Shown in pieces: positions 41,136 to 51,805 of a stretch of 64,000 bases of DNA; positions within the stretch are counted from its first letter, which is position 1, and every line of letters starts with the position of its first letter. The position numbers and the translations under genes are program-made. The notes below the pieces were generated by a model. That model was not told the DNA's origin. It saw only the letters and a program-made list of their open reading frames with translations, and searched no databases. Location of the stretch: the NCBI GenBank assembly GCA_030278955.1, contig JAOANR010000010.1, forward strand, positions 17,948,444 through 18,012,443. Direction: 5' to 3'. The DNA comes from Hygrophila difformis (lineage: Eukaryota; Streptophyta; Magnoliopsida; Lamiales; Acanthaceae).

Positions 41136-43452
41136 TCCCCTGGCCACGGGGATGGAGATGATGATTTTGGAGGCGGCTTGGGTGGAGGTGGTGTTGGTGC
41201 GCGTTGAGTGTCATGAGATGAGGCTTCGGTTAGTCAAGTTCCAAAATCATTTATGTGTTTTTTTTTTTTTTTTTAAGTATATTGTAGACCTGGACTTGGT
41301 AGAAAATGTGACAGACAATGTTAATGGTGGGATGTTGAGAGTTTTAGATTTCGACTTGCATGTATGGGATGTAGATGCGTAGATTTGTACTTGTTTTCAA
41401 TTTTGGTTGTTCTTGCAATTGTCGAATTGTGATTGTATACTTGGGATTAATTATTGAAATTGTAAATACGTTTTGGTGGTTGAGAAATGGATCATCTTTG
41501 CTTTATAACTAAATTATATAAATTGCATAAGTTGATCAAACTATGCTTATACATCCCACAAAATCATAACATTATGAAATTCGCGATGATGATACATTCA
41601 ATAATATTTTTTGCATAATCATTCCTAAATTGTAATTCACAAGAGTATTTTCTTATATTTTTATAATTTAGTTTGGAAATATCTATATCTTTGTGAAATT
41701 TCTAATTTTTCAAGGCCTTAGGGTGAATCAATATTAATAATCAATTACCGTTTGCAACTGTGATCTCATGTACTTCATTTGCCTATGTATTGCATTAGAG
41801 CCGTGAGTAGAAATTTTTTTGTCTTTCATTTTTCATTTTTTGCTCATATTAGACTATTATTTATAGTATAATATTTTTTTAAGATACTAAATCGTATTTA
41901 ATATACTATAAATTATTTGTAGTGTCATATTGTGTATTGCTCGATTGTTGTACATACCATGTTTACATGTATTCATTTAATGCTTAAATTACCTTGGGTA
42001 ATTTAATCAACATAATACAGTTAAATAAGTTTATTTGTAATTTTGATTTTTTTTATTCATATTTTTCACATTCCCGATCCCGCCCATTGGGCGGGTGTAA
42101 TATTAGTAGGCTAAATAGTTATAACTTTTTTAACAATAACAATAGGATCCTACTTTTGGGTGGTATTTTATACTATATCTCAAATATGATTTTATATTGT
42201 TTTGTTTAATTTTGTTTTTAAAAAATAATGAAGTTATTAAATTCTATTGATATAATTATTTATAAATGATTTCATTTTTGAATAATAATAACATTGAAAA
42301 TTGAAGTTATTATAATTTGGTAGCAGGGAGGTTAGTAGGAATGCACACCATGTATATGGAATTAGGGATGTGATGATCCTCCCCAAAATTGCAAATAGGT
42401 ATGGTCCCTATCATCCCAATATTTTCTAATATTAATTTTTGCTTAGCCAAAAGCCTGATTTGTCCAATATTAATTACTCTCATACTATTACTGGCTGGCT
42501 GCTTCAATATGTGATATCTGAATTCTGGCATGCCTTCAATGCAGCTCCTCATTTTTATCTATTACTATTATTCTACTCTCAGAAATTCAGAATTGATTTG
42601 GTAGCCTATCTTGACTTCAGAGCTTTACGTCTTTGTTCGCTATTAGCTTACATTGGACTTGCCCTACTGTTATAGTGTTATTCTTTAATAAAACAAATTC
42701 GTTAGAAAATACAGTATTTTTCTTTAAAACAAGAAAATTCATGGAAACAAGGAAAATGACATAAATGGGTGGGGTTAGTCCCATTTAGGAATACATGAAT
42801 GAATGCTGTCTGAAATTTGAAATTTTGATATGCCGCAGCATGCATGATATTAGAATTGAGTGGTTCTATTTAGGGCAAAAGTGGGTTGATAGAGGTTGAA
42901 TCGAGAAAAGATATCGCTAATTTGGGATTGTTGTAGATGAGGTTGAAACTTGAGAATTGATAATAGTAATTATCGTCTTGTAATTTTATTTCGAGCGGAT
43001 TAATTTATGATTTCAAGTAGGAAGCAGTGCTCATTTCTTTATGAGAATAACTGCACCTTTTTATGCATTGTGCGTATCTTTTGTTCTAAAGCAATTCAAC
43101 TGGTCTGTTTCTTTATGTTGCCTGTAATTTGCTTCTCATGTCCTGAAATTCAACAAGTTATGATACAATAAATGTCATCAAGATCATATATCATGCATCT
43201 ATAATTCAACAATCAACGCACCAAAGAAATATTGATAACCTGAAAAAGTATTACCACCATATTAGATCACTTGTTGGTTTTGCCAAAGATGCAAATATTT
43301 GCTGGATAAGATGTAACAAATAGTAGTAGGCAAGGTAGTGTAGGTGATTATTATGCATCATGCAATTTCAGTCTACGGAAAGCAATCAATTAACCAAACA
43401 TATCCATCCCCCAACACACACAGCTGCAATTCTTTTTGATATCTTGGAATTA
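41136..43452. other. AT-rich intergenic DNA
   Basis: No supported gene. A T-run lies at 41258-41275. A perfect GC-rich palindrome, CCCGCCCATTGGGCGGG, stands out at 42079-42095 in AT-rich DNA. No CACTA right terminus was found here. Confidence 0.5.
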
Positions 43453-44142
43453 TTAAGAGGCATAAATATTGCGAAGGTCCTCGTGCTTGTTTGCATCGTG
43501 TTTTGGGGCAGTGCTTGACTCTCCTCCAGGGTAAAGGTATCCTGCAGCACCAACATGGGCGGACGCACGTTTCCCATACCGGGGGCACGGGACACCGCTT
43601 AAATTTGTATTGTAAGGTAAAAAAATATTTATGTGTAGTTTAGTGCACCCGCTTAAATTTTTGTAGGGACCCCAAAAGCTTGTGAAATATGATTTGCGAA
43701 ATCGAATAGGTGATGATTTTTTTATCATCGATTCTCTTATTTGTGCTATTGAGAAAGAAACTCTCCTCAATGTAATGAATGAAGCTGTTATTAGTCGATC
43801 TCAAAGTATGAAAGACCGTAGAGAATATTTGTAAGATGTATGTTTTGATTGTTATATTTAAGTATATTTAAATTTAAATTTAAATTATTATTTTTGTGAC
43901 CCCGCTTAATTTTTTTTCTAGATCCGCCACTGAGCACCAACCTTGTTTGGTCTTGGACCACTCTGTTTCGGGTTTGGGTTTTTTGTTAAGAGGTACTCTG
44001 CAGCGCCACCACGAACCATATTTTGCTGCAGAGCAACCTGTTGTGGATCTTCACCATAGGGCGACACAGACTTGCAGGGCTTTGTCTTTGATGAATAGCT
44101 GGACGACGAATCCTTGGTCCACAAACCTAGCTTATCCCCCAT
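43453..44142 (-). pseudogene. Small plant gene interrupted by a hAT element (100 codons before insertion)
   Basis: An ATG at 44142 opens a frame MGDKLGLW... of 70 codons to 43933. After the hAT element the same protein sense continues from 43545 to a TAA at 43453 (30 more codons, AGYLYPGG... to NIYAS). One copy of the 8-bp target duplication encodes part of LysValGlyAla on each side, so removing the element and one duplication restores a frame of 100 codons. With the insertion the frame ends four codons into the element. The protein is hydrophilic and rich in Ser, Pro and Gly, with no membrane segment. I do not recognise it. A splice-acceptor-like CATGTTAG lies about 25 bp before the ATG, so there may be an upstream 5' UTR exon. 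Confidence 0.6.
43554..43932. mobile_element. Non-autonomous hAT element (379 bp)
   Basis: The ends are CATGGGCGGA and, as complement, CAGTGGCGGA, the common hAT-type terminus in plants. The 8-bp target duplication AGCACCAA lies at 43546-43553 and 43933-43940. No transposase is encoded. It lies inside a coding exon. Confidence 0.88.
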
Positions 44143-44225
44143 TTGTGTATGTATTCTGATCTAACATGCAAGGAAAATATAAAAGGAATATGTACCAGTA
44201 GAATATAATTGAATGCAATGTGGAA

Positions 44226-45340
44226 ACAGAGCAAGTACAATATATGGCAATAGAGCAAAGGGTTGCTTTACTGAGTATACCTTTTTTCTTGTTGAGACAA
44301 TACCCCACAGTATAAAATATAGTACTGTGACTGAAGAGACTTCCCAAATGAAACCATCACTGATTACTCATATCCCAAGCTAGTATCATTATACTTCCTC
44401 CGTTTTTATTTGTTTGCTACGGACCCACATCGCACGCAGTCCAATGCATATTTTAAATCGTTAATAACTCAAGTTCGGTACAACTAAAAATTCTATAAGT
44501 TCCATATTTAAAAACTACATGATGAGACGAATATAACAAGATCACACTTGACTATATTTTAATTTGTATAGCTATGAGAAAAATTGAAATCAAAGTAGTT
44601 CAATGAATAGTGACAAAACTTCCTATGTAGCTAACAATAAAAAACGGAGGGAGTATGTTTTAATGATTTACATACACATGCAAGAAAGCTTCCAATGGTG
44701 GGAGTTAAAAGGTTTTTTTTAACTATATTAAAAGGTTTTTTTAGGACGACGATTCCCCAAATTCTTAAATGTAAGGATTAGTTGTTATGTTATGAAATAC
44801 TATATTTTAGAGTACATAATTCTCTTAGAGACAAAACATATGCAAGAAAGCTCTTGTAACATGTATGTCGTGTGTGACTGTGAGCTCACCATAGTTTGAT
44901 TTGTGACATCATTCAGGACTCCATGATGTTTATTTACGTAAAATTTAAATCTTATTTATACTATATTTTTCCTTAAATGTTTTTGTAAACAAATTTGTTA
45001 CTACTACTAGTTTGGCATGAAGTGTGAAGCAAAGTTGAAAGCATTATTAGTTGGGCTATTTATTTTTGTGGACCAAAAGCATTGCAGGCCTATGTTGTAA
45101 GTGATACACAAAGCCCATATCCAAATTCATGAGGAGGCCCATCAATGGTATTACATATATAGGCCCATCATAAATATACACACCGTCACACAAGATTGCA
45201 GAGAAATAACACAACACAGGGACAAAGGAAACAGAGCAAGACTTGGCCACTCCTGTCTAAACAATTAAAGTACATTGTTTCCTCAAATCAGTAATCCTGA
45301 AGTGCTATAGTGTCTTCCCAAATGAAACCATCACTAAAAG
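44226..45340. repeat. Diverged short duplication about 980 bp apart
   Basis: AAACAGAGCAAG (44224, 45229) and, about 100 bp later, CTTCCCAAATGAAACCATCA (44339, 45315) occur in the same order and spacing. The intervening sequence is diverged. The MITE at 44394 lies just after the first copy. Confidence 0.45.
44394..44653. mobile_element. Stowaway-like MITE (260 bp)
   Basis: Terminal inverted repeats CTTCCTCCGTTTTTATT / CTCCCTCCGTTTTTTATT are flanked by TA (44392-44393 and 44654-44655). The CTCCGT end and TA duplication are typical of Tc1/mariner-type Stowaway elements. Confidence 0.85.
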
Positions 45341-46465
45341 GAGTATATTCTAAGATAATATAATAAGTATCAAGGATGTATACATAAACATGCAATGCAA
45401 GGTAGCCTGCCTCTCCATAAAATAGTAGTATAATTCAATTCAGCTCAATTCCTCAAACCTCTAACAATTTTCTTTCTTGTGGAGGATGTTGTGAAATACA
45501 GCTGATGTCCATGATAATCACAAAACATAGCTCCTCTATAATCCATAGAGAAGGAAATCACAGACATAACACAGGCTTATTAAGCTTCACCAACTTCCAA
45601 GGCACAACCAAATCTCAATGGAAATTCTAATCTAATTCATCTTTTTCATTTTTAATTCCCTGTAGTATTCTCCTCTTTTCTCCTTACTTTCATTTTCAAT
45701 GTAGCCGTTTGTGTTTCAGAGCTTGCCCTATTTTTTTCTTGTGAAATTGCCTGGTTTTAGATAGTTAACTGGAATACTTATAGTTTGAGTATAAGGTTAC
45801 AATCTCTAGACAATGCAGCACGATAGGCTTCATACCATATGCGTATTGAAAAGGTAATGTTAAACACTTAAAAGTGAATTGAAAACACAAAAGAGTTTAA
45901 TGAGCAGGTTTAAATGTTTCTAGTTTGAGTTTTGTTACACCCCTTCATTATTACAAGGGCTCTTAAAACAAAATATCAGAATATTTATAGTATAAAATAG
46001 GAAACACACGAAAAAAGGGCTTGGATCCAAAAAGACGTGTAAAAAATCCCAATGAGAAACTTATGTATGATCAAGCAAGGTCGACCGAACCACCAGTAAT
46101 TTAAACTTACAAATAGGGTAATGAATCCACATCCAGTAATCAACCATTCCCTAAATCCCAGTTTTCCAGCAGATGGAGAAAACAGACGTAAACTATTAAG
46201 TTGGAAATATCAAAGGATTCATTCTTTATAAAAGGTCCACATTCATTGAAGCTGAACTACAACAATTGAATGAAAATCGTCAATTAATTGAAAGAACATG
46301 AAAAAACAAACGACAAAATATAATGGAAAAATTAACAGCAGCATTTAAGGGGAAATCAGAGAAGGAAAAAAGAAACGAATATGCTGTGTATGTATAGTTG
46401 CGGAAAGTGTAATGACAAGAAGAAGCAGAAGCAGGGGCCTGGCCAAGATGAATAGTTGATGATAC
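44656..46465. other. Intergenic or intronic DNA without a recognised gene
   Basis: AT-rich, no convincing ORF or element beyond the short duplication noted. If the UTR exon at 46466 is real, this is the intron of the hAT-disrupted gene. Confidence 0.4.
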
Positions 46466-46575
46466 CTGTTGATAGCCGGTACGGGTATGGTGCTGTGAAT
46501 GAAACAAGAAAATGGAGAAGAAAGCGATCAACACTGAAAATGGAGTGAGTGCGTAGGAGAGGGAATGAGGGGGCG
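46466..46575 (-). other. Possible non-coding first exon of the hAT-disrupted gene
   Basis: On the minus strand a TATATATA (46598-46605) precedes a pyrimidine-rich leader. The leader ends in a donor-like ACAG|GTATC at 46466/46465. No ORF is needed. This is inference only, from signal order and strand. Confidence 0.3.
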
Positions 46576-46642
46576 GAAACAGGGCACGCCAAATAAATAT
46601 ATATACTGTACACACTAGAGGGATACGCACAATGAAAATTCA

Positions 46643-46835
46643 AGGGTAGTGAACTGGTGAAGCTGAAGCATGAAATATGGAGGAGTTGACCAAAAGAGAG
46701 GGCCAAATAAGTAATTTGACAACAGCCAAATGAAATGAACATGCAAGGGGGTGAACTGGTGAAGCTGACGCATGAACTAGCTAGGGAGATCACCAAAAGA
46801 GAGGGCCAAATTAGTAATTTGACAACAGCCAAATG
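46643..46835. repeat. Tandem duplication of about 90 bp
   Basis: 46643-46732 and 46744-46835 share CAAGGG, GTGAACTGGTGAAGCTGA, CCAAAAGAGAGGGCCAAAT and AATTTGACAACAGCCAAATG, with a few differences. Confidence 0.8.
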
Positions 46836-48046
46836 TAATACTAAGTCATTTGACAACGGAATACATAAATTATTAAAGTACATATTCCACCAGTGGTCAT
46901 CAGTCATCACACATTCCACATACAACTTTTCATTCTTGTGCCAAATAATCTTCAAAGAGAAAAAAAACATATAATAGTGTGCTTTAAATATGCTTATTTC
47001 CCACGTACACATGCACGAAGTTTTTTTAATATTATATTAAATTTGATCTTCCTTTTTAGTAAAGTATAGTAAAGAATACTGTATATGTTTATTTGCGAAA
47101 AAATAAAAATAAAAATAGAAGTAAAAAAGGACAATTAGAGTATATTAGTATATACTACTATATGTTTATTTCTATAGGACACTGTGTTGGGAGTTGCATC
47201 ATGATCTGATCTCTACACATGATATGAAAAGCAAATGCAACGCTTCTGTTTCTGCAGATTTGAGTAAATAATGAATTTTGTTATTGGGTACATGGGAGGG
47301 GATGACAGGGGAGGAAAGTTAAAGCGAGTGACCGTCTGGCGCTGGGCAGGGCTGCTGCACAACCGCAATGTGTGGGGCCCATCCGTTTGACATAGTGAGT
47401 GATCTTGTTTGACAATTCGTTATGTGGAGGAGGGATTGATCGATGAAATCTGAACCGATAAAAGGAGACGACGTTGCATGAACCTACAAGTTCCCCACCC
47501 AATTGCAATAAATAAATAAATAAATAACCTTGCAATAACGAATGCAAATAATATGGGACTCAAGGGGGGCAGTAGGTTCATTGCGTGGGAGTGGGACCCT
47601 TGTGTTTGACAAATCGTCCCTTTGTATATTTATTCCTTGTATTACTCAATCCCCCGTTTAAGCGCTGTTCTATTCGCCTGTGTTCTGATCTTAATTTTAC
47701 AAGATGTTGTCTGGTCTGGTCTGATCTGATCTAATTACAGCTATATATATATAGTATGATCTGATTTGGTCTGGTCTGATTTTAATAAAAATAAATAAAA
47801 AGTCCTGAAAATAAGTTCATGAGAACAGACTCTTATTTTACTACTAGATAAGGGGTAATAGTTCATATTTACACACGTCCACACACACATATACTTCCTC
47901 CTAAGTGACTCACATATGGGGTTTTGTGATTGTTCATTGAGTAACTTTAATTTGAATTTTTAATAAAATTATATAAGATAAAGTAGTCACGTGTGATCTT
48001 ATTGGATTCGTCTAATCGCATAGATTTATAATATCAAATTTTTATA
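46836..48046. other. Intergenic DNA with a TCTGG/TCTGATC-rich stretch
   Basis: No supported gene. 47706-47787 has repeated GGTCTGATCTGATC-type sequence around a TA run, arranged loosely as an inverted repeat. A (TAAA)n run is at about 47507-47527. Confidence 0.4.
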
Positions 48047-48306
48047 CTACCTCCGTCTCAATTCAATTGTTACATTCCCCTCCGACACGCTTGCCGATAC
48101 ACATTTTTAACGATCTATAACGTAAATTGTGTATAATAAAAACTTATAAAATGTTTATTGTCTAAAACTACTAGATTGAACGAATCTAACAAGATCTCAC
48201 ATGACTATATTTTTCTTTACATAACTATGATAAAAATTTGAATCAAAGTTAAACAGTGAATAGTGTCAAAAATTCCAACGTAACATTTATATCGAGACGG
48301 AGGAAG
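48047..48306. mobile_element. Second Stowaway-like MITE (260 bp)
   Basis: Ends CTACCTCCGTCTCAATTCAA and, as complement, CTTCCTCCGTCTCGAT, flanked by TA (48045-48046, 48307-48308). It has the same length as the MITE at 44394 and shares internal motifs such as GTGAATAGTG.CAAAA, but the ends differ. Confidence 0.82.
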
Positions 48307-48740
48307 TAAGTTTTACTTGTATGCAATTCGAATTATTAAGGATTAAAAACGTGCATTAGATTGCGTGAAACGTGGATCCATGACACTTAGAAAAAGCAGA
48401 GGTAAGTATATATTATGTATGTTTTTTTTTTATTTATCCATGTATAGGGTCGTCTAATCATTTTCGGTGTCCCTGTTCTAATAAAAATTTTAAGACCTTT
48501 TATCATATCTAATAAATTAATTACAGATATTTAAAATTAGTTGTAAAACTAACACTATTTTAAACATAAAAAAATTATCTTTGGACGATCCTAGTTCTTT
48601 AAAAATGTGTAGAAGTAAAATTAAGTACAACCGAAAAAAAAGTATATAAATATTAAACTACGAAAATTAAATATATTTTTTTAGAATTAAGTTAAGTAAA
48701 ATTAATCGAAGGTATCATTACTAATACTATTATTACATAC

Positions 48741-48875
48741 CAGTACAAAAAATTCAGGGGAAAGAAGGATTTCATCACCTTGTTCGTCGTATGACGCACT
48801 AGACGACAAACAAGACGACGAAATTAATAAAATTTTGTCGTCAATTTCATCGCTTCCCGCGAATTTCTTGTAGTG
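48741..48875. mobile_element. CACTA-type MITE (135 bp)
   Basis: The right end, as complement, is CACTACAAGAAATTCGCGGG; the left end is CAGTACAAAAAATTCAGGGG. TAC occurs on both sides (48738-48740, 48876-48878), the 3-bp duplication expected of CACTA. The interior has CGTCGT-type repeats. The family differs from the element at 25546. Confidence 0.72.
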
Positions 48876-49460
48876 TACTTAAAATTGGCGAGAATATTAA
48901 TATTGGGCGGTAATGTTCTGAATCCAAATACTATGAATTTATCAAAATGTGTTGGAATTAAATATAATTTTAATTTTTTAAAGAGAAGTATGTGAAGAAT
49001 AATTCCACGTATACATGCAAAAAAAAAGAAGAAGATATATCTTTATCTTTATCTTTATTATAGTATAAAGTAAGCTTTTTTTACACAGACATTCCCGCCT
49101 AAATCACTTTTCTTCTCACAAAACCTCATCTCCAACATTCTCTCACACACACTAAATTAATTAGGAAAATATATAAAATATATTTAGGAAAATTAAATAC
49201 ATTAATTCATTTCCATAATTGTATCCCTCCACCAAACCCTCTCTTATTACTTTATAAATACTTGGACCATTTTATCTAATTTCATTGTCTCCTCATACTC
49301 ATTTCATATTCATTACTTTATTTTTGTATTCTTCATTGATTGTTATGTCTTCTTACGTTTGTATATTGAAACCATTTTTTATATTCTTTTTCATACATCT
49401 CACGCCAATGTGTTCCTAATTTTATTTTGTTCCATGTTAATTTTTTTCTCTTTTATTAAA
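48876..49460. other. AT-rich intergenic DNA
   Basis: No gene seen. A short (TCTTTA)n run lies near 49036-49058. Confidence 0.4.
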
Positions 49461-49476
49461 ACATATTCTTCATCTT

Positions 49477-49645
49477 AGCCCAAGTGACTTAGCCCAAGTG
49501 ATTAAGTCCCTTGACTTCCAATGAATGTTGGAGGTTCGATTCCCCACCGGCCCCCTATCCCTCCCTTTAATTCCCCTTTGTAATTGTGTGGCATGGGCTC
49601 CCACCACCCCTTTTCAGGCCTTCAATGGCTCCTCAAAAAAAAAAA
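49477..49645 (+). mobile_element. tRNA-derived SINE (169 bp)
   Basis: An A-box-like GCCCAAGTGATTAAG and a B-box GGTTCGATTCC (about 49531) are spaced as in tRNA-derived SINEs. The 3' end is a run of about 12 A. A 16-bp target duplication, ACATATTCTTCATCTT, lies at 49461-49476 and 49646-49661. The first about 15 bases (AGCCCAAGTGACTT) are duplicated. Confidence 0.85.
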
Positions 49646-49661
49646 ACATATTCTTCATCTT

Positions 49662-50967
49662 TCTTCTCATGTAAGAATATTTTTTTTCCTACTCCGTATA
49701 TTTGATGTTTTAACCCATATATTGTTTTATGTTTTGATTGTATTGCAGGTTAATAAGCATCCCAATAGAGAAATGGTTTATCCATAAATGTTCATTGAAT
49801 CAAGCATTGCAACCTTAGTTTTCACTGATTTCAAATTGAATATGTTAAGTATTATGTGCGCCTCCGGTAATGTTTCTCTATTTTTGAGTCATTATTCATT
49901 TCTTAGTATATCTTCTTTTCAACCTTAAATAATATTGACTATTTTATTTGTGCGTGTCTTGCATTTCAGATTGTATTTTTGGCGAATAAGAAAAAAGTGA
50001 TAGCAAAATACTTTGATTTATGAATATGGAAAATTGGATGGCAATTCATGAACACGGTGGTCGAGCAAGCAATAAAAGTCGTAGAAGAATAGTTCGGATG
50101 ATTTGTAAAGGGGAGGAGGTATAGAGAATGAGTTAACTTATGAAAGTCATTCAAGAACCATTGGAGAAAGGAAACTACATATTTTAATTTTAAATTTTAT
50201 CATTTCTATTATTTTATTAATTGTTAGTAATTGAAGTTGTTAGTAATTGAATTTATAATATTTTTTATTAATAATTTAGAGTGTATTTATTCATACTTTT
50301 ACTTATGTTTCTATATTAGTGTTTAGAATAATACTTCTTTGGAAAATATTTATGTGAATTTCAATCAATCATAATTTGATATGGGTTAATTGGTCCAATT
50401 TCCACGTACACGTTGATTTCTTCCAACTAACTTAAATTTTTAATGTTTATACAAAGAAACACTTCAAATATTATTATACTTATTTTAAATTCTTTTCAAT
50501 TTTTTGACTTTATTAGTTCAAATTTTACGAATTAAATAATTTAATAGTTAGCAAAGAAACGCTAAACATATTCCAAAGATTTTAGAAGCTATATAAAATA
50601 ACTTTCAATTTTTTCCAATAATTTAATATCATATCTTATATATTTGTTTCCTAAACAGTTTTTAAAAGGTGAGTGTAAATCCTTTTTAAAAGGAAAGTTT
50701 CTTTTTACTATAAATAAATTCAAAAATATCCGATACAATTACTATATACATGTAAAAAATCATCCAAAACACGATTTATGGAATTAAAATTCTAATTAAA
50801 ATAACATTCTCTTAAAAATATATATATTATATATACTATCGCTTTATCCTAAAATAACACCAATCCAATAAATGCAAGTCATAACTAGGTTATCAAGTAA
50901 GATATATAAATGAATCTAAATTAGGTTATCAAGTAAGATATAATGTATATTGCTATCAGGTTTAATA
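49662..50967. other. AT-rich intergenic DNA
   Basis: No supported gene or element. Short ORFs are random for this composition. Confidence 0.4.
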
Positions 50968-51450
50968 AAACAGAATGTCCATAATTTGAATACAAAATGG
51001 TTAATTAAGTAAGACATAATGTATATTGCACAAAATGTCATGTTTAATAATATAAAATGGATGAATAGGAAGATAGAATGGTTGATTACATAAGATAGAA
51101 TGTGACCTTTATATTTATAACCATGTATATGGAGGATGGCAATTCATCTCGTGTAATTATTGATCAATAAAGACAAAATCTCAATATGAACCAAATATGT
51201 CGCCTAGCAATTCAACAGACGAAAAATAGAATGTTGGGTTTAATAAAACAGAATGCCTATAATCCCAAGACAGAATTGTTAATAAAGCAAAACAGAATGT
51301 ATATTGCTACGGTTAGACAGAATGGTTGAGAAAGAATGTTTGAATCTTTGGAACAGCATGTGACCATTATCCATACAAAATGTTTGGGATAGAGACAGAA
51401 TGTTTGAACTTTGTAACAGCATGTAATGACAATTCATACAGAATGTTATA
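50968..51450. repeat. Dispersed ACAGAATGT-like motif cluster
   Basis: About 14 copies of ACAGAATG or close variants (AGATAGAATG, ACAAAATGT, ACAGCATGT) lie on the plus strand at irregular spacing, for example near 50970, 51085, 51100, 51250, 51293, 51313, 51397 and 51440. No terminal structure recognised. Confidence 0.5.
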
Positions 51451-51805
51451 TCACAAAGTGCAAATTCAATTTAATATAATGGTTGGAACTTAGCCATAAC
51501 ATGTTGAAACTTTTGACAATTTCCCAATATACGAGTATTTTTTGAAAGAATAATCTCGGTCTTGATTTTATTAAATTAAACCACTTTATGAAGATGGAGT
51601 TAGGATTAGGGATATATTTATAGGTTGTCACGTTTTTATATACTCGTGTAAGAAACTGTGGCCCGAAAGCGCACGATGTAAAAAATTGCAGTAATTTATA
51701 GGAAGACCGGATCATTCACTGGAGGATGTACGATAGAAGCAGGTCCCACGCCGTTTCACAAGATTTTCCACTCGGTTACTCGATTCAAGTTTGTGTTGAG
51801 TTCTA

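Noticed and set aside
46356..47012. 218-codon minus-strand ORF
   Set aside because: Covers a tandem duplication and AT-rich DNA, hydrophobic by composition, no recognisable domain.
48860..48875. Right terminus of the large CACTA element starting at 25546
   Set aside because: The CTTGTAGTG end pairs with 48741 across 135 bp with TAC duplications, and its subterminal repeats differ from those at 25546.
49477..49560. Functional tRNA gene
   Set aside because: A- and B-box-like sequences are present, but no cloverleaf; poly(A) tail and target duplication show it is a SINE.
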